A DNA stretch of 64,000 nucleotides from Anas platyrhynchos (GCF_047663525.1 NC_092616.1:4129501-4193500); one strand, 5' to 3'; positions 21,336-32,749 are shown, numbered from the stretch's first letter. Made by a program: numbers and translations. The notes: a model not told the origin generated them from the sequence alone.

Positions 21336-21640
21336 AATGTTTCTGAGAAATTTTCTGTGGTACCCTCATCTTCAATGAGTCCTGCAGCCCATGGATCAGA
21401 GCTGCATTTTGAGGATGAACATGGTCACTGGGTAGTGCTGAGGACAGGGCCAGACAGGGATTACAAAAGCCAGCAACGTCACAACACACAGAAGTGCCCA
21501 TTACCCCTGCCTTCACTGTCCAGCCCCTTCCCCTGACAAGACTTAGGGTCACAAAGAACCTCTGGAGCTCTCTCGCACCATGGTCTGCTCTGAGCAGGGA
21601 TAACTTAACTAAGAGATCGGATTGGTCAGTACTTTCTCCT
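21335..21640 (+). repeat. OR 3'-flank duplicate, paralogue of 47.38-47.69 kb
   Basis: Shares 'tttctgtggtacc', 'gttacaaaagcaggcaa'-like and 'cacagaagtgcc'-like phrases with 47.38-47.69 kb. It lies downstream of OR-2 as its partner lies downstream of OR-5, both minus-strand genes. Confidence 0.7.
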
Positions 21641-21799
21641 GACCAAGTGTTAATTCACAATCGTGGTGATTTATTTTCTCCTTAAAACCATTATAAATTT
21701 CTTTCTGCCTTCTTCAAGCCTAACTGTATTAGGTGTGGCTGGGATTGAGTTGACATTCTTAGAGCAGCTTAAATAGTGCTGTTCTTTCCATTTTTTCAA

Positions 21800-22000
21800 G
21801 GGCAAGAAGAAGGACCAATGAGACTTATAGGCTGGTCAGCCTCACCTTCTTCCCTATGAAGATAACAGAGCAGCTCATCCTGTCAACCATTTACAGGCAA
21901 AGAAAGGACATGAAAGTCATGGGCAGTAGTAAGCTGGACTCACCAAAGGGAAGTTATGCTTGAACAACTTGAAAACGTTCTCTGATAAAATGACTGATAC
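21800..22000 (+). mobile_element. CR1 fragment
   Basis: 'gacttataggctggtcagcc' and the following text correspond to the RT YRLVSLT region of CR1. About 200 bp, degraded. Confidence 0.6.
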
Positions 22001-22525
22001 CTCAAGCATTCTGTGAAATTGTGTGATCTTGGACTAAGGCTCCTGTCTTCTCCTATCTGTTCATGCAACAACAAGCCAATTGGGATCTTGGACTGAGGGT
22101 CCCATGTGCACAGTGATGGTCAACAGTTTCCCAAGCTAATAGAGTATCCACAGTCTATCAGAAAATTTCCAGCCCAGGTCAGCTCCTGTCTGATCTCTCC
22201 CCATTTCTCCTCTGATCAGGCCTGGTGCTCCTGGCCTCCTCCAAGTGCTCCTCACAGGACCCTGAGTGCTGCTCCACAGAGAGAGGGGACCGTGATGCCC
22301 AAGGTGCTGCAGTTACTTTGTACTGGCTAAGATGGTCAAAGTAGGAAACACCCACAATGCACAAGAGTCCAGTCCTCATTCTGCAACACACCTCCCTGTG
22401 ACCCCCACCCCTGAACCTATGGAAAACGAAGCACAGCCAAGACAATGGAGACTGCAATTCCTGAAGCTAATTCCTGCTTTCATAAGGAAAAAGAGACCAG
22501 CCTTCTGTTCCTGCAGTGAGGAGGC
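22000..22525. other. No recognisable feature
   Basis: Downstream flank of OR-2. No gene or repeat end recognised. Confidence 0.45.
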
Positions 22526-22530
22526 ACCCT

Positions 22531-22536
22531 TTTATT
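22531..22536 (-). promoter_or_regulatory. Polyadenylation signal AATAAA (OR-2 pseudogene)
   Basis: Complement TTTATT, a few bases beyond the terminal stop of OR-2. Confidence 0.5.
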
Positions 22537-22547
22537 AGAGATGCTCC

Positions 22548-23684
22548 TCAGGAAGACAGAAATAACACCTTGATGACAACTGTACAGAAGGCCTTTGGGT
22601 TAGCAGGCACAGCAGGTTCATGCCTTTGGAGATGAGGGGTGGATAAATACATTTGTGTAGTAACATGATCGTCAGACTTTAAAAGAAAAAATGCACAGAC
22701 CTTCCCTGGGGTAAAAGAAGGAAAAACCTGTGAGGAAACATGGGCATCTTCCTGCTCCTGACTGTGAACCCATTGAATCAGTTTTCTGAGGGCATATTTG
22801 AGTTCCTGGTTCCTCATGTTATAGATGAGGGGGTTCACTGCTGGAGGAATCACTGAGTACAGAACTGCCACCAGCAGATCCAGAGATGGAGAGGAGATGG
22901 AGGAGGGCTTCAGGTAGGAAAACATACTGGTGCTGATAACCATAAAGACCACGGCCAAGTGAGGGAGGTACGTGGAAAAGGCTTTGTGCTGCCCCTGCTC
23001 AGAGAGCATCTGCAACACAATAGTGAAGATTTTAATGTAAGACAGGATAATGAAAACAAAACATCCTAGAGCAAGGACAAAACTGCTGGCAAACACCCCA
23101 ACTTCCCGGATATAGAAATCTGAGCAGGACAGTTTGAAGATCTGTGGGATTTCACAGAAGAATTGGTCCACAGCATTGCCTTAGCAGAGGGGCAGAGAAA
23201 ATGTATTGGCAGTGTGAAGGACAGCATTGAGAAAGCCACTGCCCCAGGCAGCTGCTGCCATCTGGGCACAAGCTCTGCGGCCCAGGAGGGTCCCGTAGTG
23301 CAGGGGCTTGCAGATAGCAATGTAGCGGTCGTAGGACATGACAGTGAGAAGAGAATATTCTGCTGAGATGAAAAATAGAAAGAGAAAGATCTGTGCAACA
23401 CACCCATCATAGGAAATGGCCCTGGTGTCCCAGAGCGAATTGGCCATGGCTTTGGGGACAGTGGTGGAGATGCAGCCCAGGTCGAGGAAGGCGAGGTTGA
23501 GGAGGAAGAAGTGCATGGGGGTGTGGAGGCGGTGGTTGAAGGCTATGGTGGTGAGGATGAGGCCATTGCCCAGGAGGGCAGCCAGGTAGATGCCCAGGAA
23601 GAGCGCGAAGTGCAGGAGCTGCAGCTCCCGTGTGTCTGCAAATGCCAGCAGGAGGAACTTGGTGATGGAGCTGCTGTTGGACAT
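22548..23684 (-). pseudogene. OR-2: OR14-like pseudogene with one nonsense codon
   Basis: Minus-strand OR coding exon from the shared MSNSSS start. All OR landmarks are present: LGNGLI, HTPMHFFLLN (His for the usual Tyr), MSYDRYIAICKPLHY and NPLIYNMRN. Codon 168 (23181-23183) is TAA where paralogues have CAA (Gln) in extracellular loop 2; the frame continues unbroken on the far side. The usual stop is also absent, so the downstream frame runs about 60 codons past the normal C-terminus into 3' flank. It keeps a full 5' module (P3). One C-to-T change explains the break, so inactivation looks recent, or the stop may be polymorphic or an assembly error. A truncated 167-residue product lacking TM5-TM7 could not work as a receptor. 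Confidence 0.9.
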
Positions 23685-23759
23685 CTGATGCCTCTGGACA
23701 TGGGTCCTGTTCATGGAAGGAATTACGAGTGAAAAGTCAAACATGTACAACACCTATTG

Positions 23760-24360
23760 CATATCTTGTAGGAAGTGCCCTCCACACCACATCAAAGACA
23801 TTGTCCTTTTCCATTGTCCTCCTGCTCGATTCTGGAAGAAATTTGTAGTGCTCCTTGGCCAGAACTTTGACTGAGCTCTGTTGGCTAAGGCTCAGTCTGT
23901 CAGCAGGAGCAGAGCCCTTGGGCACTGGGGGAATCAGTCCTGCTCTGCTTCCAGAAGGCATAAATGAACTGGGTGCAACCTCAGATGCCCACTGTCCAGG
24001 GACATCCTTCTCATTGCAGATCTGGAGGAGTAGGTCAAATAATCCCTCAAAAAACAACAAAATTGATGTTGTTGCTGGCTGTAGGCTGAGGTATCTAAAA
24101 GGTCTTTGTAAAGTGCATCACTGAGCTGTACATCTTTTACAGAGGAATGTTCTTGGAGCCTCAGTCTCTGACACAAACACTATAATTTCATTACTAACCC
24201 CATGGCTCCAAAGCAGGGCATGAAAACGTTAACTGATACTCAGGACAGCTCTTCTCCTGGAAGTAGCCCCTACCTTGAACGTTGCCTTGACAAATCTAGT
24301 ACAAAGATATCTGAATTCTCCCCCAGCACAAGGGAATCCAGAGCTCATGACCAAGTTCCC
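23760..24360. other. Presumed intron of OR-2, no recognised feature
   Basis: Lies between the OR-2 coding exon and intron module A. Nothing else recognised. Confidence 0.5.
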
Positions 24361-24364
24361 CTGA

Positions 24365-24720
24365 AATTATGGATGGAGATCAATTCAGTAGGGGGAAAAG
24401 AGAGTACAGGGTTACTGCGGAGAAGGTGTCTAAAGTACAGGGATGGGAGGGAAGTACACAAATCCCCCCTGCCATAGAGTTTCTTAGAGCTTCTTGGGTT
24501 TCCTTCTCCCTGCTCATGGCTCTGCTGTCTGCAGCTAGGTCTCTGTCCCCACGCCTCCTGCCTGCAGTTCACAGTCCCATCCCAACCACTTGGTGCTCAG
24601 CTCTGCCCTGCAGACACCTCCTGGCAGCAGGGCTCTGCCCAGGGGCAGCTCGCTGGGGGCACATCCTAGAGACCAGGTCACAAAGACCCTGCTGACACTG
24701 CATGGGTGGTGGTGGAGCTT
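24365..24720 (-). repeat. OR intron module A, copy 3 (OR-2)
   Basis: Diverged copy of the intronic module, best matching in 'gtctctgtccccacgcctcc' and 'cagacacctcctggcagcag'. It sits between P3 and the OR-2 coding exon. Confidence 0.7.
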
Positions 24721-24924
24721 TCTATGGGCTGAGGGGCAGGAAAGGGACTGGTTATGGTCCTTTTAAGCCTCTTGTGAAGGCTTAGGCGTCACAACCTCTA
24801 CTCTGAAACAATAACCTCTATTTCTATTCCCAGTGAGCCAAAGAAGAGAAACTTGAAAGCAGAGAGTCTGGAAACCTAAGCCTGAAGCTGGAATTCCCCA
24901 CCTTCTCTGTGTTCTTGCAAAGCC

Positions 24925-25640
24925 CCCTTGGATACACCCTGGCTGTGCTGTGGAGCTGAGAGCAGGCTGACCCAGGCAGCAGCCTCCCACCAGCAGCAGG
25001 ACCCTGCCCTGCCGGGGGGGGCTCCTTCCACCCCACAGCTTCTCCCTGCAGTACCCTGGGCAGCTCCCCGGGCAGGCTGAGTGCTGAGCCTGGCAGGCGG
25101 CAGAGGCCCTGCCCCGCCACACAGCCCCTGGGGCACAGCAGGGACCCTGCTCTGCACCACAGCCCTGGACACCCCTGCCTGCACCCCCGGCTTCTCCTGC
25201 CTCCACGAACTGCGGCTGCATTGCCCTCCAGCCAGACACTTACCGGGTGCAGGGCTGAGAAGTCTTCTCCCCCAGTGAGCTCTGGGCATGCTGCCACTTC
25301 TGCCTGCCTTTAAGCACTGTGTCTCTGCAGGCAGTGCCCCCAGCCCTGCTGCGCTGTGCAGAGGAGCTGCTCGTGGGCAGAGCTGTCTCTCTGCAGCGCT
25401 GCCCGCTTGCCAGGAGCTCCCCTTGGGCCCAGGAGCCCGGCCCAGCTCAGCAGCAGAGGCCCAGCCCAAGGCCTCCCTTGCTCTGCCCCCCACCAGGCTC
25501 CCTGCACATGGCCCTGGGGCTGCAGGGGAACCTGCTGGCAAACAGCCTGAAGGGATCCCTGGGCTTCCCTCCCTGCCCTGGGCACACATATTTCTCACCA
25601 GCAGTGTTGTTTCTCCTAGCAGAGGATGAATTAGCTGTAA
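24925..25640 (-). promoter_or_regulatory. OR-2 promoter / first-exon module P3
   Basis: Minus-strand module with O/E-like site (complement 25418-25427), CTTAAAG box (complement 25308-25314) and donor GTAAGTG (complement 25237-25243). Site to box is 104 bp and box to donor is 71 bp. The OR-2 ATG lies 1.56 kb downstream on the same strand, behind an AG acceptor near 23.71 kb. The module is intact although the coding exon is broken. Confidence 0.6.
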
Positions 25641-25799
25641 CAATAACTTCTTTACGCCCCAGTATCAGTTTGAACATGAAGTCATGGTGGGGGACATTTC
25701 TTCCTCCTTGTGGCCACTTCCAACCTTCCTGGATGCGCCAGAAGGGACAAGAGAACACATATCGGGCCTTCTTTCTGTCTGGGTCCTCCTGGGTATGTA

Positions 25800-26050
25800 G
25801 GCAGAGGGGATCCCACAGTCAGCATGCCAACCAGGTGCCTTCTGCTGGCCTAGCAGGGCCACTGGCAGATGTCAGCCCAAAGGCACAGATCCCAGGGAAA
25901 AGTCAAGGGTGACCTGTCAGCTACTTCAGGCAGAAGTGACCTCACAGTCCCTTTCTGTGACATATTCCTACTGCTGCCCTATCAACTGCAGGGACAGAAG
26001 TGACCTCACAGTCACTGCCACAGTCACATTCCTCCTGCTGGGGCAGGAGA
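25800..26050. repeat. Short repeats including TGACCTCACAG phrases
   Basis: 25.80-25.96 kb matches 27.245-27.40 kb ('aaaggcacagatcccag'). Within it 'gaagtgacctcacagtc' occurs twice about 65 bp apart (near 25.93 and 25.99 kb). Origin unknown. Confidence 0.55.
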
Positions 26051-26199
26051 TCCTGAGGCAGAGCTGAGCTCATCAGAGCATTCCCACCCATCTCCTCTTT
26101 GTGGCCCACAAGCTGATCAGATCCATGGCCCCTCACACTCATCTTTGAATGCCATGTGACTGCACAGCAACCTCACGGTTCCTGCCCTGATCAAGGGGC

Positions 26200-26680
26200 C
26201 AGGCACCTCAAGTTAAGGGTTGGGAGAGGGGTTGAAGGAATGGAGAGGGGCACAGGAATAGGGGCTTTGGGTGTTAGGTGTTCATGTATGGGATTAGGGA
26301 CTAGAGCTCACCTTTCTGGGTTAAAGATTAAGCAAAGGTTTAGTGGGAGGGTTTGGTCTTTTGCTTGTGGTGGCAGGACTGTGTTTTTTTAGGTATGGGC
26401 AAGTATTTTGGTTTAGGGTTTTGTTTAAGGCTGTCAGGAAATTGTGTAGAGTTAAGCAGAGCATTTTACTGCTAATATTAAGGGCAGGGATCAGGGTGAT
26501 CAAGAGAGTAAAGGTAAGGACAAGGGTCTATTGGCCGAGCTTGGGCTTCAGGGGATACTTTGAGGTCAGGCATTAGAGCAGTGGATTCCTGTCATGGTGT
26601 GGAGTAGCATTTAGGTTTAGGGAGTAATGTCACTGCTAGAAATAGGGAAAGGGTTTATGTGACTGTTTTTAGTTAGTGTA
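26200..26680 (+). repeat. G+T-rich degenerate tract with TTTAGGG-like words
   Basis: Strong strand asymmetry: G and T dominate, C is scarce. Words such as 'ggtttagggt', 'gggttaaag' and 'ggtttaggga' recur. It could be a decayed telomere-like or other satellite. Only short chance ORFs. Confidence 0.45.
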
Positions 26681-26689
26681 ACAGCAGAA

Positions 26690-28125
26690 ACATTACCTGA
26701 ACATTCCAAGATCTCTGAAACCATTAACTTTCACTGGCCAAGCTCCTCTTCCCTCTCCCATATCTCCCATCTCTCCTGGCCAGGCTTCCCCTGACTTCCC
26801 CATATCAGTCATCTTCTTAGGGGAAGTTTTCTGATGGCTTTCATGATCTCAGAGTCTCTGTCTCACCTCTGTTGGCTACTCCATTCTTGAGACAGACACG
26901 GCACCTAAGCCAGGATGGAAAAGGACACAAAGGTCTGTAGGAGCACCCTGCACAATGTGCCCAGCATCTCTGCACCACACTGAAATGGTGCTTCCTGCCT
27001 ACAACTTTTGGATCTAGAATGGCTGCTATGGATCCAGAGTAACTTTACCCAGGCCCTCATACATGCTTTGGTTTGTTACGGGCGTCTTGGAGGCAGCGGC
27101 AGTTTCTTTATAGAAAACTGAAAGCAACCCTGAAGGATGACTTTAGGTAAAAGCTGAAACCTCGGACGTGAACACCCCTATTCGAGACCTCTTCCTCTAT
27201 GGGGTTTACCAGGCCCTTGGGAAGATAGGCTCTCACAAACTACATGCAAAGCAGGTGCCTTCTCCTTGTCTTTCAGGTGCATTCGCAGATGTGAGCCTAA
27301 AGGCACAGATCCCAGCCAGGAGTCAAGGGATGACCCGTTGGCTACTTCAGCAAGTAGTTAGCTCACAGCAGTTTAACAGCCATTCACTTCCTGCTGGACT
27401 TAGAGTTTCCGAGGCACCACTGACCTCATAATACCTCACCTACATAACACCTCCTTTTTGTCCCAGGACCTGTCCAGGTAGAAGTGAGCTGGTTGTGATC
27501 CTTCTGGCCCATGGCACTGCTGCTGGACTCCCAGCCTCTCTGACGCACAGGAGCCAGTTCCATGCCAGTCCTGGGAGGTGCCAGGGCAGGAGGGACCTTG
27601 CAGGCAGTGTCCAAGCCCTGTGCCTATTGGTGGTCTCTCAACTCCTTGCACAAAGTGAAGATCACACTGGCGTCCAGAAGCCATGTGCCTGCAGCTGGCC
27701 TAGAATACACTCAGGGGAAGTACCCACCCAGCCCCATCTCGTGCCCATCCCCACCCCCAGCCCCAGCCCCAGATCCATCCCCAGCTGACGATGTTGCTTT
27801 TCAGCAACATCAATGTTGCGAGGGGGTTGTGGTGCCTGGGGAACAGGGGCATTCTGCAGGACCAAGCTGGGCAGGCTGGGAGGCAGACCCAGCTCATTGG
27901 GTCTCTGCCATTGCCCCAGGGCTGCAAGAAATTACTCGCCAGACTCCTTTGCCGGGCTGCTGTGTGCCCTGGAGCTGCAGAGCTGTCTCTGCCAGCTCAC
28001 ACCAGATTTACCACTTGAGCTCTGGTCAGTCCACCTGGAACAGGCTCACACTCTGTGATTGTCTCCCAGGCTCATATTGCCCCTGCAGATCACCTAGGCT
28101 CTCCTGGAAGCTCCTGTTTCCCTCC
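26690..28125. other. No recognisable gene
   Basis: Mixed-composition spacer. It contains the 27.245-27.40 kb duplicate mentioned at 25.8 kb and a short C-rich run of 'ccccag' units near 27.74-27.78 kb. No coding evidence. Confidence 0.5.
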
Positions 28126-28128
28126 AGG

Positions 28129-28158
28129 TTAAATAAATAAATAAATAAATAAATAAAA
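28129..28158. repeat. (TAAA)n microsatellite
   Basis: About seven TAAA/AAAT units. Confidence 0.9.
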
Positions 28159-28750
28159 TCTCATCTGCCATCAGCCCCATCATGTTCTGTGGAGCCCGAG
28201 TGCCTAGGAATTGGAAATACTCATCAGCTGCCTGGCTACTAGCAACTAATAAGGAACTTGTGAACCAGCCCCAGATCCCTAAAAGTCCATTCTGGGACTC
28301 CGCTTTCACTACACCAAGCCCATGTGGAAAGCATTAAAGCATGGAGCCTCTTTGGAGTTTCTTCCTTGGGCTTGTTCTTGACAGCAGCTTTGCAGGAAGG
28401 CCTCAGCCTTCAAGCAGTGCCCCGAGGAGATCCCCTCTTAGGCAGGAAGTGCTGCAGTGGAGGCCAGCTCTGCCACTGCTGTGCCAACTGTCTGTCCCTG
28501 CCTGCAGTCCCAGCACAGCCCCACAGCACCACTGGCACCAAGCTACAGGAGAGCTGTTGACCCCCCAGGCAGTGCCCGGCAGGAGAGGGTGGAAGTGGCA
28601 AGAGAGCAGCTCTGCATGCACCAAGCACTGGTGCTCCCTGGCCATGCTGCTGGGATGGGACTCTTTTCCTCTGCACACAGGCACTGTCCCTGCAGAGCCA
28701 GACCAGGTCTCAGAGGAAGGACGCCAGACAAAGAAGGCAGTGCAGGCTCC

Positions 28751-28756
28751 TTTATT
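28751..28756 (-). promoter_or_regulatory. Relict polyadenylation signal (OR-3)
   Basis: Complement TTTATT in a segment matching the OR-4, OR-6 and OR-7 poly-A regions ('ctctctgtg', then 'aaacaaaataaa' in gene sense). Confirms that the relic carried a normal 3' end. Confidence 0.5.
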
Positions 28757-29006
28757 TTGTTTCAATTCACAGAGAGCCCGGCTCCTCATATATAGAGTCT
28801 TTGAGCTACACTTGACAAGTAGACACTGAAATGGAAATGTCACGAACTATATTATTTTAATGGGCAAAATAAGCCAAATTAAAACTATGAAAAACCTCTA
28901 ATAAAAATGCGTCCAAGCACACAAACAAACAAAAGGATATTGCCTACAGGAGTAGTAATTCACATCATGAGTCAGATGCAGAAGCAGATTGGAAATATAC
29001 CGTGTC

Positions 29007-29559
29007 TTAAACACATCCAGTCAGCAATTTCCACAGGGCAGTCTTGAGGTCCTTGTTCCTCATGCTGTAGATGAGGGGGTTCAGTGCTGGAGGCACCACC
29101 GAGTACAGAACTGTTACCACCAGGTCCAGGGATGGGGAGGAGATAGAGGAGTGCTTTAAGTAGGCAAATAAGGCAGTGCTGATAGACAGAGAGACCACGG
29201 TCAGGTGAGGGAGGCAAGTGGAAAAAAAGGCTTTGTGCTATCCCTGCTCAGAGGGCATCCTCAGTACAGCCCTGAAGATCTGCACATAGGATATACAATG
29301 AAAACAAAAGAACCAAAGGCTAAACAGACACTAAAAACAAGTGCCCCAACTTCCCTGAGGTAGTCATCCGGGCAGGAGAGCTTGAGGATCTGGGGGATTT
29401 CACAGAAGAACTGGTCCAAAGCATTGTCATGACAGAGGGGCAGGGAAAATGTATTGGCAGTGTGCAGCACAGCATTGAGAATGCCACTGCCCCAGGCAGC
29501 TTCTGCCATCTGGGCACAAGCTCTGCTGCCCAGGAGGGTCCTATAGTGCAGGGGCTTGC
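29007..29559 (-). pseudogene. OR-3: 5'-truncated OR14-like relic
   Basis: OR homology starts abruptly at KPLHY (29555 and below), so the start, TM1, TM2 and most of TM3 are missing (about 125 codons). The remainder covers ECL2 (NALDQFFCEIPQ), TM5, TM6 and TM7 (NPLIYSMRNK) to a stop at 29007-29009. It carries a 1-nt deletion near the TM5-TM6 loop, a TAG in place of the Gln/Arg codon after SEQG, and extra T residues just after. Sequence at the break resembles 30.31-30.43 kb, so a rearrangement removed the 5' half. No promoter module accompanies it. Clearly non-functional. Confidence 0.9.
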
Positions 29560-29724
29560 CACAGCCCTTGCTCCTCTCCACACCTGGCTGTCCTAAGGAC
29601 TCCCAGACCTCCAACTCTTTCCTTGCTGGCTGCAGACCCTTGTGCATGGACTGTCACTCCGGATCTGAGCTGAGTGTGATAACTCAGACCACCCAGCCAG
29701 GATGATGACACCAATGAATTATTC

Positions 29725-30206
29725 TTTGAAGAGCTAAGAAATACCTCAAGATCAGTTGCCCTTGTCCTGATGGGGAATTCAACTTGCCAGTCATCAACCG
29801 TGATTACCACACGGCCAACACAAGCAGGTCCAGGAGGTTCCTAAAGCACCTTGAAGATAACTTTTTGGTTCAGGTGCTAAGGGAGCCAACTAGGAAAGGT
29901 GCCCTACTAGATCTGCTGCTGGAGAACAAAGTGGGTCTTGTGGGAGATGTGGCAATTGGTGGCCATCTTGGTCATAATGACCATGAAATTGTTGAGTTTG
30001 AAATTTTTGGTGACAGGAGGAAAACTGCCACCAAAACTTCAGTCCTGGATATGGGGAGAGCAGACTTCAGGCTGCCTGGGGAACTAGTTAGCAAGGTCCC
30101 CTGGGAAACTGCTTTTGAAGGCATTGGCGTCCATCAGTGCTGGTCAGTCTTCAAGCGCTGCCTCCTAAAAGCACAGGATCAGGCAATTCCAAAATATCAG
30201 CAATGA
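29725..30206 (+). mobile_element. CR1 endonuclease-domain fragment
   Basis: Encodes GNFNLPVINRDY (degraded GDFN motif), EPTRKGALLDLLL and HNDHEIVEF, the order of the CR1 endonuclease. Open for about 140 codons but an isolated scrap. The piece at 30.87-31.14 kb may be the continuation of the same insertion. Confidence 0.88.
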
Positions 30207-30209
30207 GAT

Positions 30210-30870
30210 TGTGGTGCTCTAATGATGAGCTGTCTCCTCATAGGCCTCAGTGGCAGAGACAACAGCCATAGCCATAGGTAGAAATATCTTGGTCTTGTTG
30301 GGACTTTCAGCCTTGCAAAGTCCTTGTTCCTCTCCAGACCAGGATACCCTAGGGACTCCCAGACTTACACCTCTTTCTCTGCTGGCTGTAGAACCTTGTC
30401 CGTGTCATGTCACACCAGATCTGAGCTGAGAAAGACAACTCATATTTTCTTGGTGGTCGTGTTCCTTGTAAGGCAGCTCTGTAGGAAGCTGGCCTGGTTC
30501 CTGGTGAGCAGGCACCACTGCTTGTATGGCATCCTTCATGGTGCCCAGGCCCTCTTCCTTTTCTCCTTCAAAATGTCAAGAGGTTTCTGTAGGCAAAATC
30601 CTGCTGTTTCTCCAGGTTCCCCTGGACAGATGCTCCAATGCGTCAGCTGTTAATGTCTATAGGCAGATGGCTCACCCTGATTGTGCTGTCTCTCACAAGA
30701 TAACAGAATTGGCAGTTGCAGGAGAGTTTGGACAATACAGGAGTAAGTAGTTGAATGGAGTTGCAGCACAGACTCACAGAGGGCTCGAGCATGGAAGGCT
30801 GCCAGAGTCCACCTTTTCTGTGCTTCCTTCTCATGCCTTCTGTCATTTTGTTTGGAACTTTGTCTTAAAT
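30210..30870. repeat. Duplicated low-copy segment
   Basis: 30.23-30.45 kb resembles 17.80-17.96, 29.57-29.69 and 41.86-42.04 kb ('gcctcagtagcagagacaac' type phrase). It separates two parts of a CR1. The rest has no recognised feature. Confidence 0.5.
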
Positions 30871-30871
30871 C

Positions 30872-31145
30872 TTGGAAGTCTTTGCAAGGACAAAAATAGA
30901 AGGGCCAAAGCCTAACTGGAGATCAGTCTGGCTGTTACCATCAAAGACAATAAAAATGTTTTTAGAAATACACAAGAAGGGGAGGATTAAGGAGAATCTT
31001 CATACTTTATTGGATGTGGAGGGAAACATTTTGACAATAGATGAGAAAAAGACTGAGGTATTTAATGCCTTCTTTGCCTCAGTCTTTAGCAGCAAGACCA
31101 GTTGTTCCCCTGGTACTCAGCCCCTGAGCTGGTAGATAGGGACAG
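30872..31145 (+). mobile_element. CR1 ORF2 linker fragment
   Basis: Encodes ENLHTLLDVEGNILTIDEKK and [15 protein letters not shown], matching the stretch between endonuclease and RT of the CR1 at 1-2728. Confidence 0.85.
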
Positions 31146-31149
31146 GGAG

Positions 31150-31555
31150 CTGACAAAGGGGTGACACTTTTCACAACTTCTTCACTCTCCCTTTCTCCTT
31201 CTCCTCCCCTTTCTCTTCCAAGCTAGTTACAATAGCTTCAAAGCTTTCAGTATCCTGGGGATGGTCAAACCAGCCTGTTCCTATTGTGATGTCTCCTGAA
31301 TGTGCTTCATCTTTTGTTTAAGGTTAAACAAGGACTTGAGAGTGCCATCCAGAAGTCTGCCCCAAGGCAGGAGATTTAGTAGAGGCTAGGAGTATGGGAG
31401 GATACTGGCAGGCACCTAGAGCAGTGGGCACATCCAGTGCTTTGGAATTTCACCCCTGAGCAAGTGCAGAATCCTAAAAAACATGGTGAAATGCATGAAA
31501 AAGGGTTGTGAAAAGACTCAAATCGCTGCCAAGAGCTGGGGCTTTTCCTATGTAT
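31150..31555. other. No recognisable feature
   Basis: Low-complexity pyrimidine run 31.18-31.22 kb; otherwise nothing. Confidence 0.5.
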
Positions 31556-32628
31556 AGAAGACACAGCCAATGCTACTCCAAGTCCAGTGACAGGCCCTCC
31601 CACAACTCCACCCTGTGTGGTGATCCCTGAAGCCACTGCAATTCCTCCGAAAGGCCCCGCAGCCACAGCAACTCCTGCGATGGGCCCTGCAGACACTCCA
31701 ACCCCTGTGACAGGCCCTGCAGCCGCTCCAGCCCCTCTGATGGGCCCCATAGCTGGGCCAGAGAACCAACTCATGCCACTATTAGTTGCTCCTATATGCA
31801 AGAGAAAACAATGAATGTAAAAAGTGTTTATTTTCTTTTTCTTAGAAAGGACAGAAACTCCTATGCAGGCAAGAAAGCAGGAAGAAGACAAGGAATGCTT
31901 CAACAAAGTTGGGCCATCAAGGAAGAAGGAGGGCAAAGAGGAAGAAATCAGAGCAGCATCAGTAACCACAAGACCCCTATCCCAGGGCGAGCTATGGGAT
32001 TTGTGAAAAAAATTCAGTCATCATTTAGGTGAGCACATTGTCACTTGGCTGCTCCAGTGCTGGGAGAACAGGGCCAATAGCCTGGAATTAGAGGGCAGAG
32101 AAGCCAAGCAGCTGGGATCCCCCTCTAGGGAAGGGGTGATGGACAAAGCAATTGGCCCTACCATTTACCAAGGACTGACCCAGACTGCCCCGCAATGGGG
32201 GAAGCTCCTGAACACCTGCAATACCTTGGTGACATCATCATGTGGGGCAACAGAGCAGAAGTATTTGAGAAAGGGAAGGAAAGAATCCAAATCCTTCTGA
32301 AAGCTGGTTTTACCCTAAAACAAATGTCAAGGGACCGCAACACTTGATTCCCATGCAGGCTGGCCAGGCTTGAGGGGACCACTGATCGAGGACAGGCTGG
32401 GCATCGATCATTGGGTGGTGAGCAATTGTATTGTGCATCACTTGCTTTGTATACCTAATTATTATTGTTGTTATTGTTGCTGTTATTATTATTATTAATC
32501 TCTTCCTTTTCTGTCCTTTTAAACTGTCTTCATCTCAACCCATGAGCTTTACAGTTGTGGAGCTGTAGGGGCTGTGAGCTAACACCTGTGTGGTGCTGAG
32601 CTGCCAGCTGGGTTAAACCACAACATAT
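31556..32628 (+). mobile_element. Endogenous retrovirus remnant: gag-like, pol-like, 3' LTR part
   Basis: Plus-strand order fits a collapsed provirus. 31.56-31.75 kb is a proline/alanine-rich segment made of about 30-bp units. 31.85-32.15 kb carries scattered gag-like phrases (SLELEGREAKQLGS). 32.20-32.34 kb carries a pol-like piece (YLGDIIMWGN, RIQILLKAGF) around the reverse transcriptase active-site region, where the usual YxDD is altered. 32.34-32.63 kb matches the inverted solo LTR at 59.5-60.1 kb and ends 'gggttaaaccacaaca'. Frames are broken and large parts are missing, so it cannot make virus. Confidence 0.7.
31575..31750 (+). repeat. About 30-bp minisatellite, about six units
   Basis: Units run roughly 'gtgacaggccctgcagccgc' plus 'tccaacccct'. 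Read in the plus frame each gives a Gly-Pro-Ala-rich decapeptide, read in the minus frame a Gly-Val-Ala-rich one. It lies within the gag-like part of the retroviral remnant. Confidence 0.7.
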
Positions 32629-32749
32629 TGACAACTGTACATCAATAGCACAAATCACTCTTCTAACATCAGTCTCTCCCATGTTCAGCAAGGAGCAGTC
32701 GCTGCTGACTTCAGTCTGCTTCAAACACCACACCCCAGGAGAGACCCCG

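Noticed and set aside
24876-25643. Long overlapping ORFs (up to about 255 codons) on both strands of every P module
   Set aside because: All frames are open because the DNA is GC-rich and stop-poor. Frames are not consistently kept across copies, the composition is Gly/Ala/Arg/Ser-rich, and the donor, box and O/E arrangement explains the conservation better.
29784-30206. 140-codon open frame
   Set aside because: As a cellular gene: it is a CR1 endonuclease scrap with no start or 3' continuation.
31376-31969. 197-codon minus-strand ORF, Gly/Val/Ala-rich
   Set aside because: It is the antisense of the retroviral minisatellite; the plus strand matches gag-like sequence.
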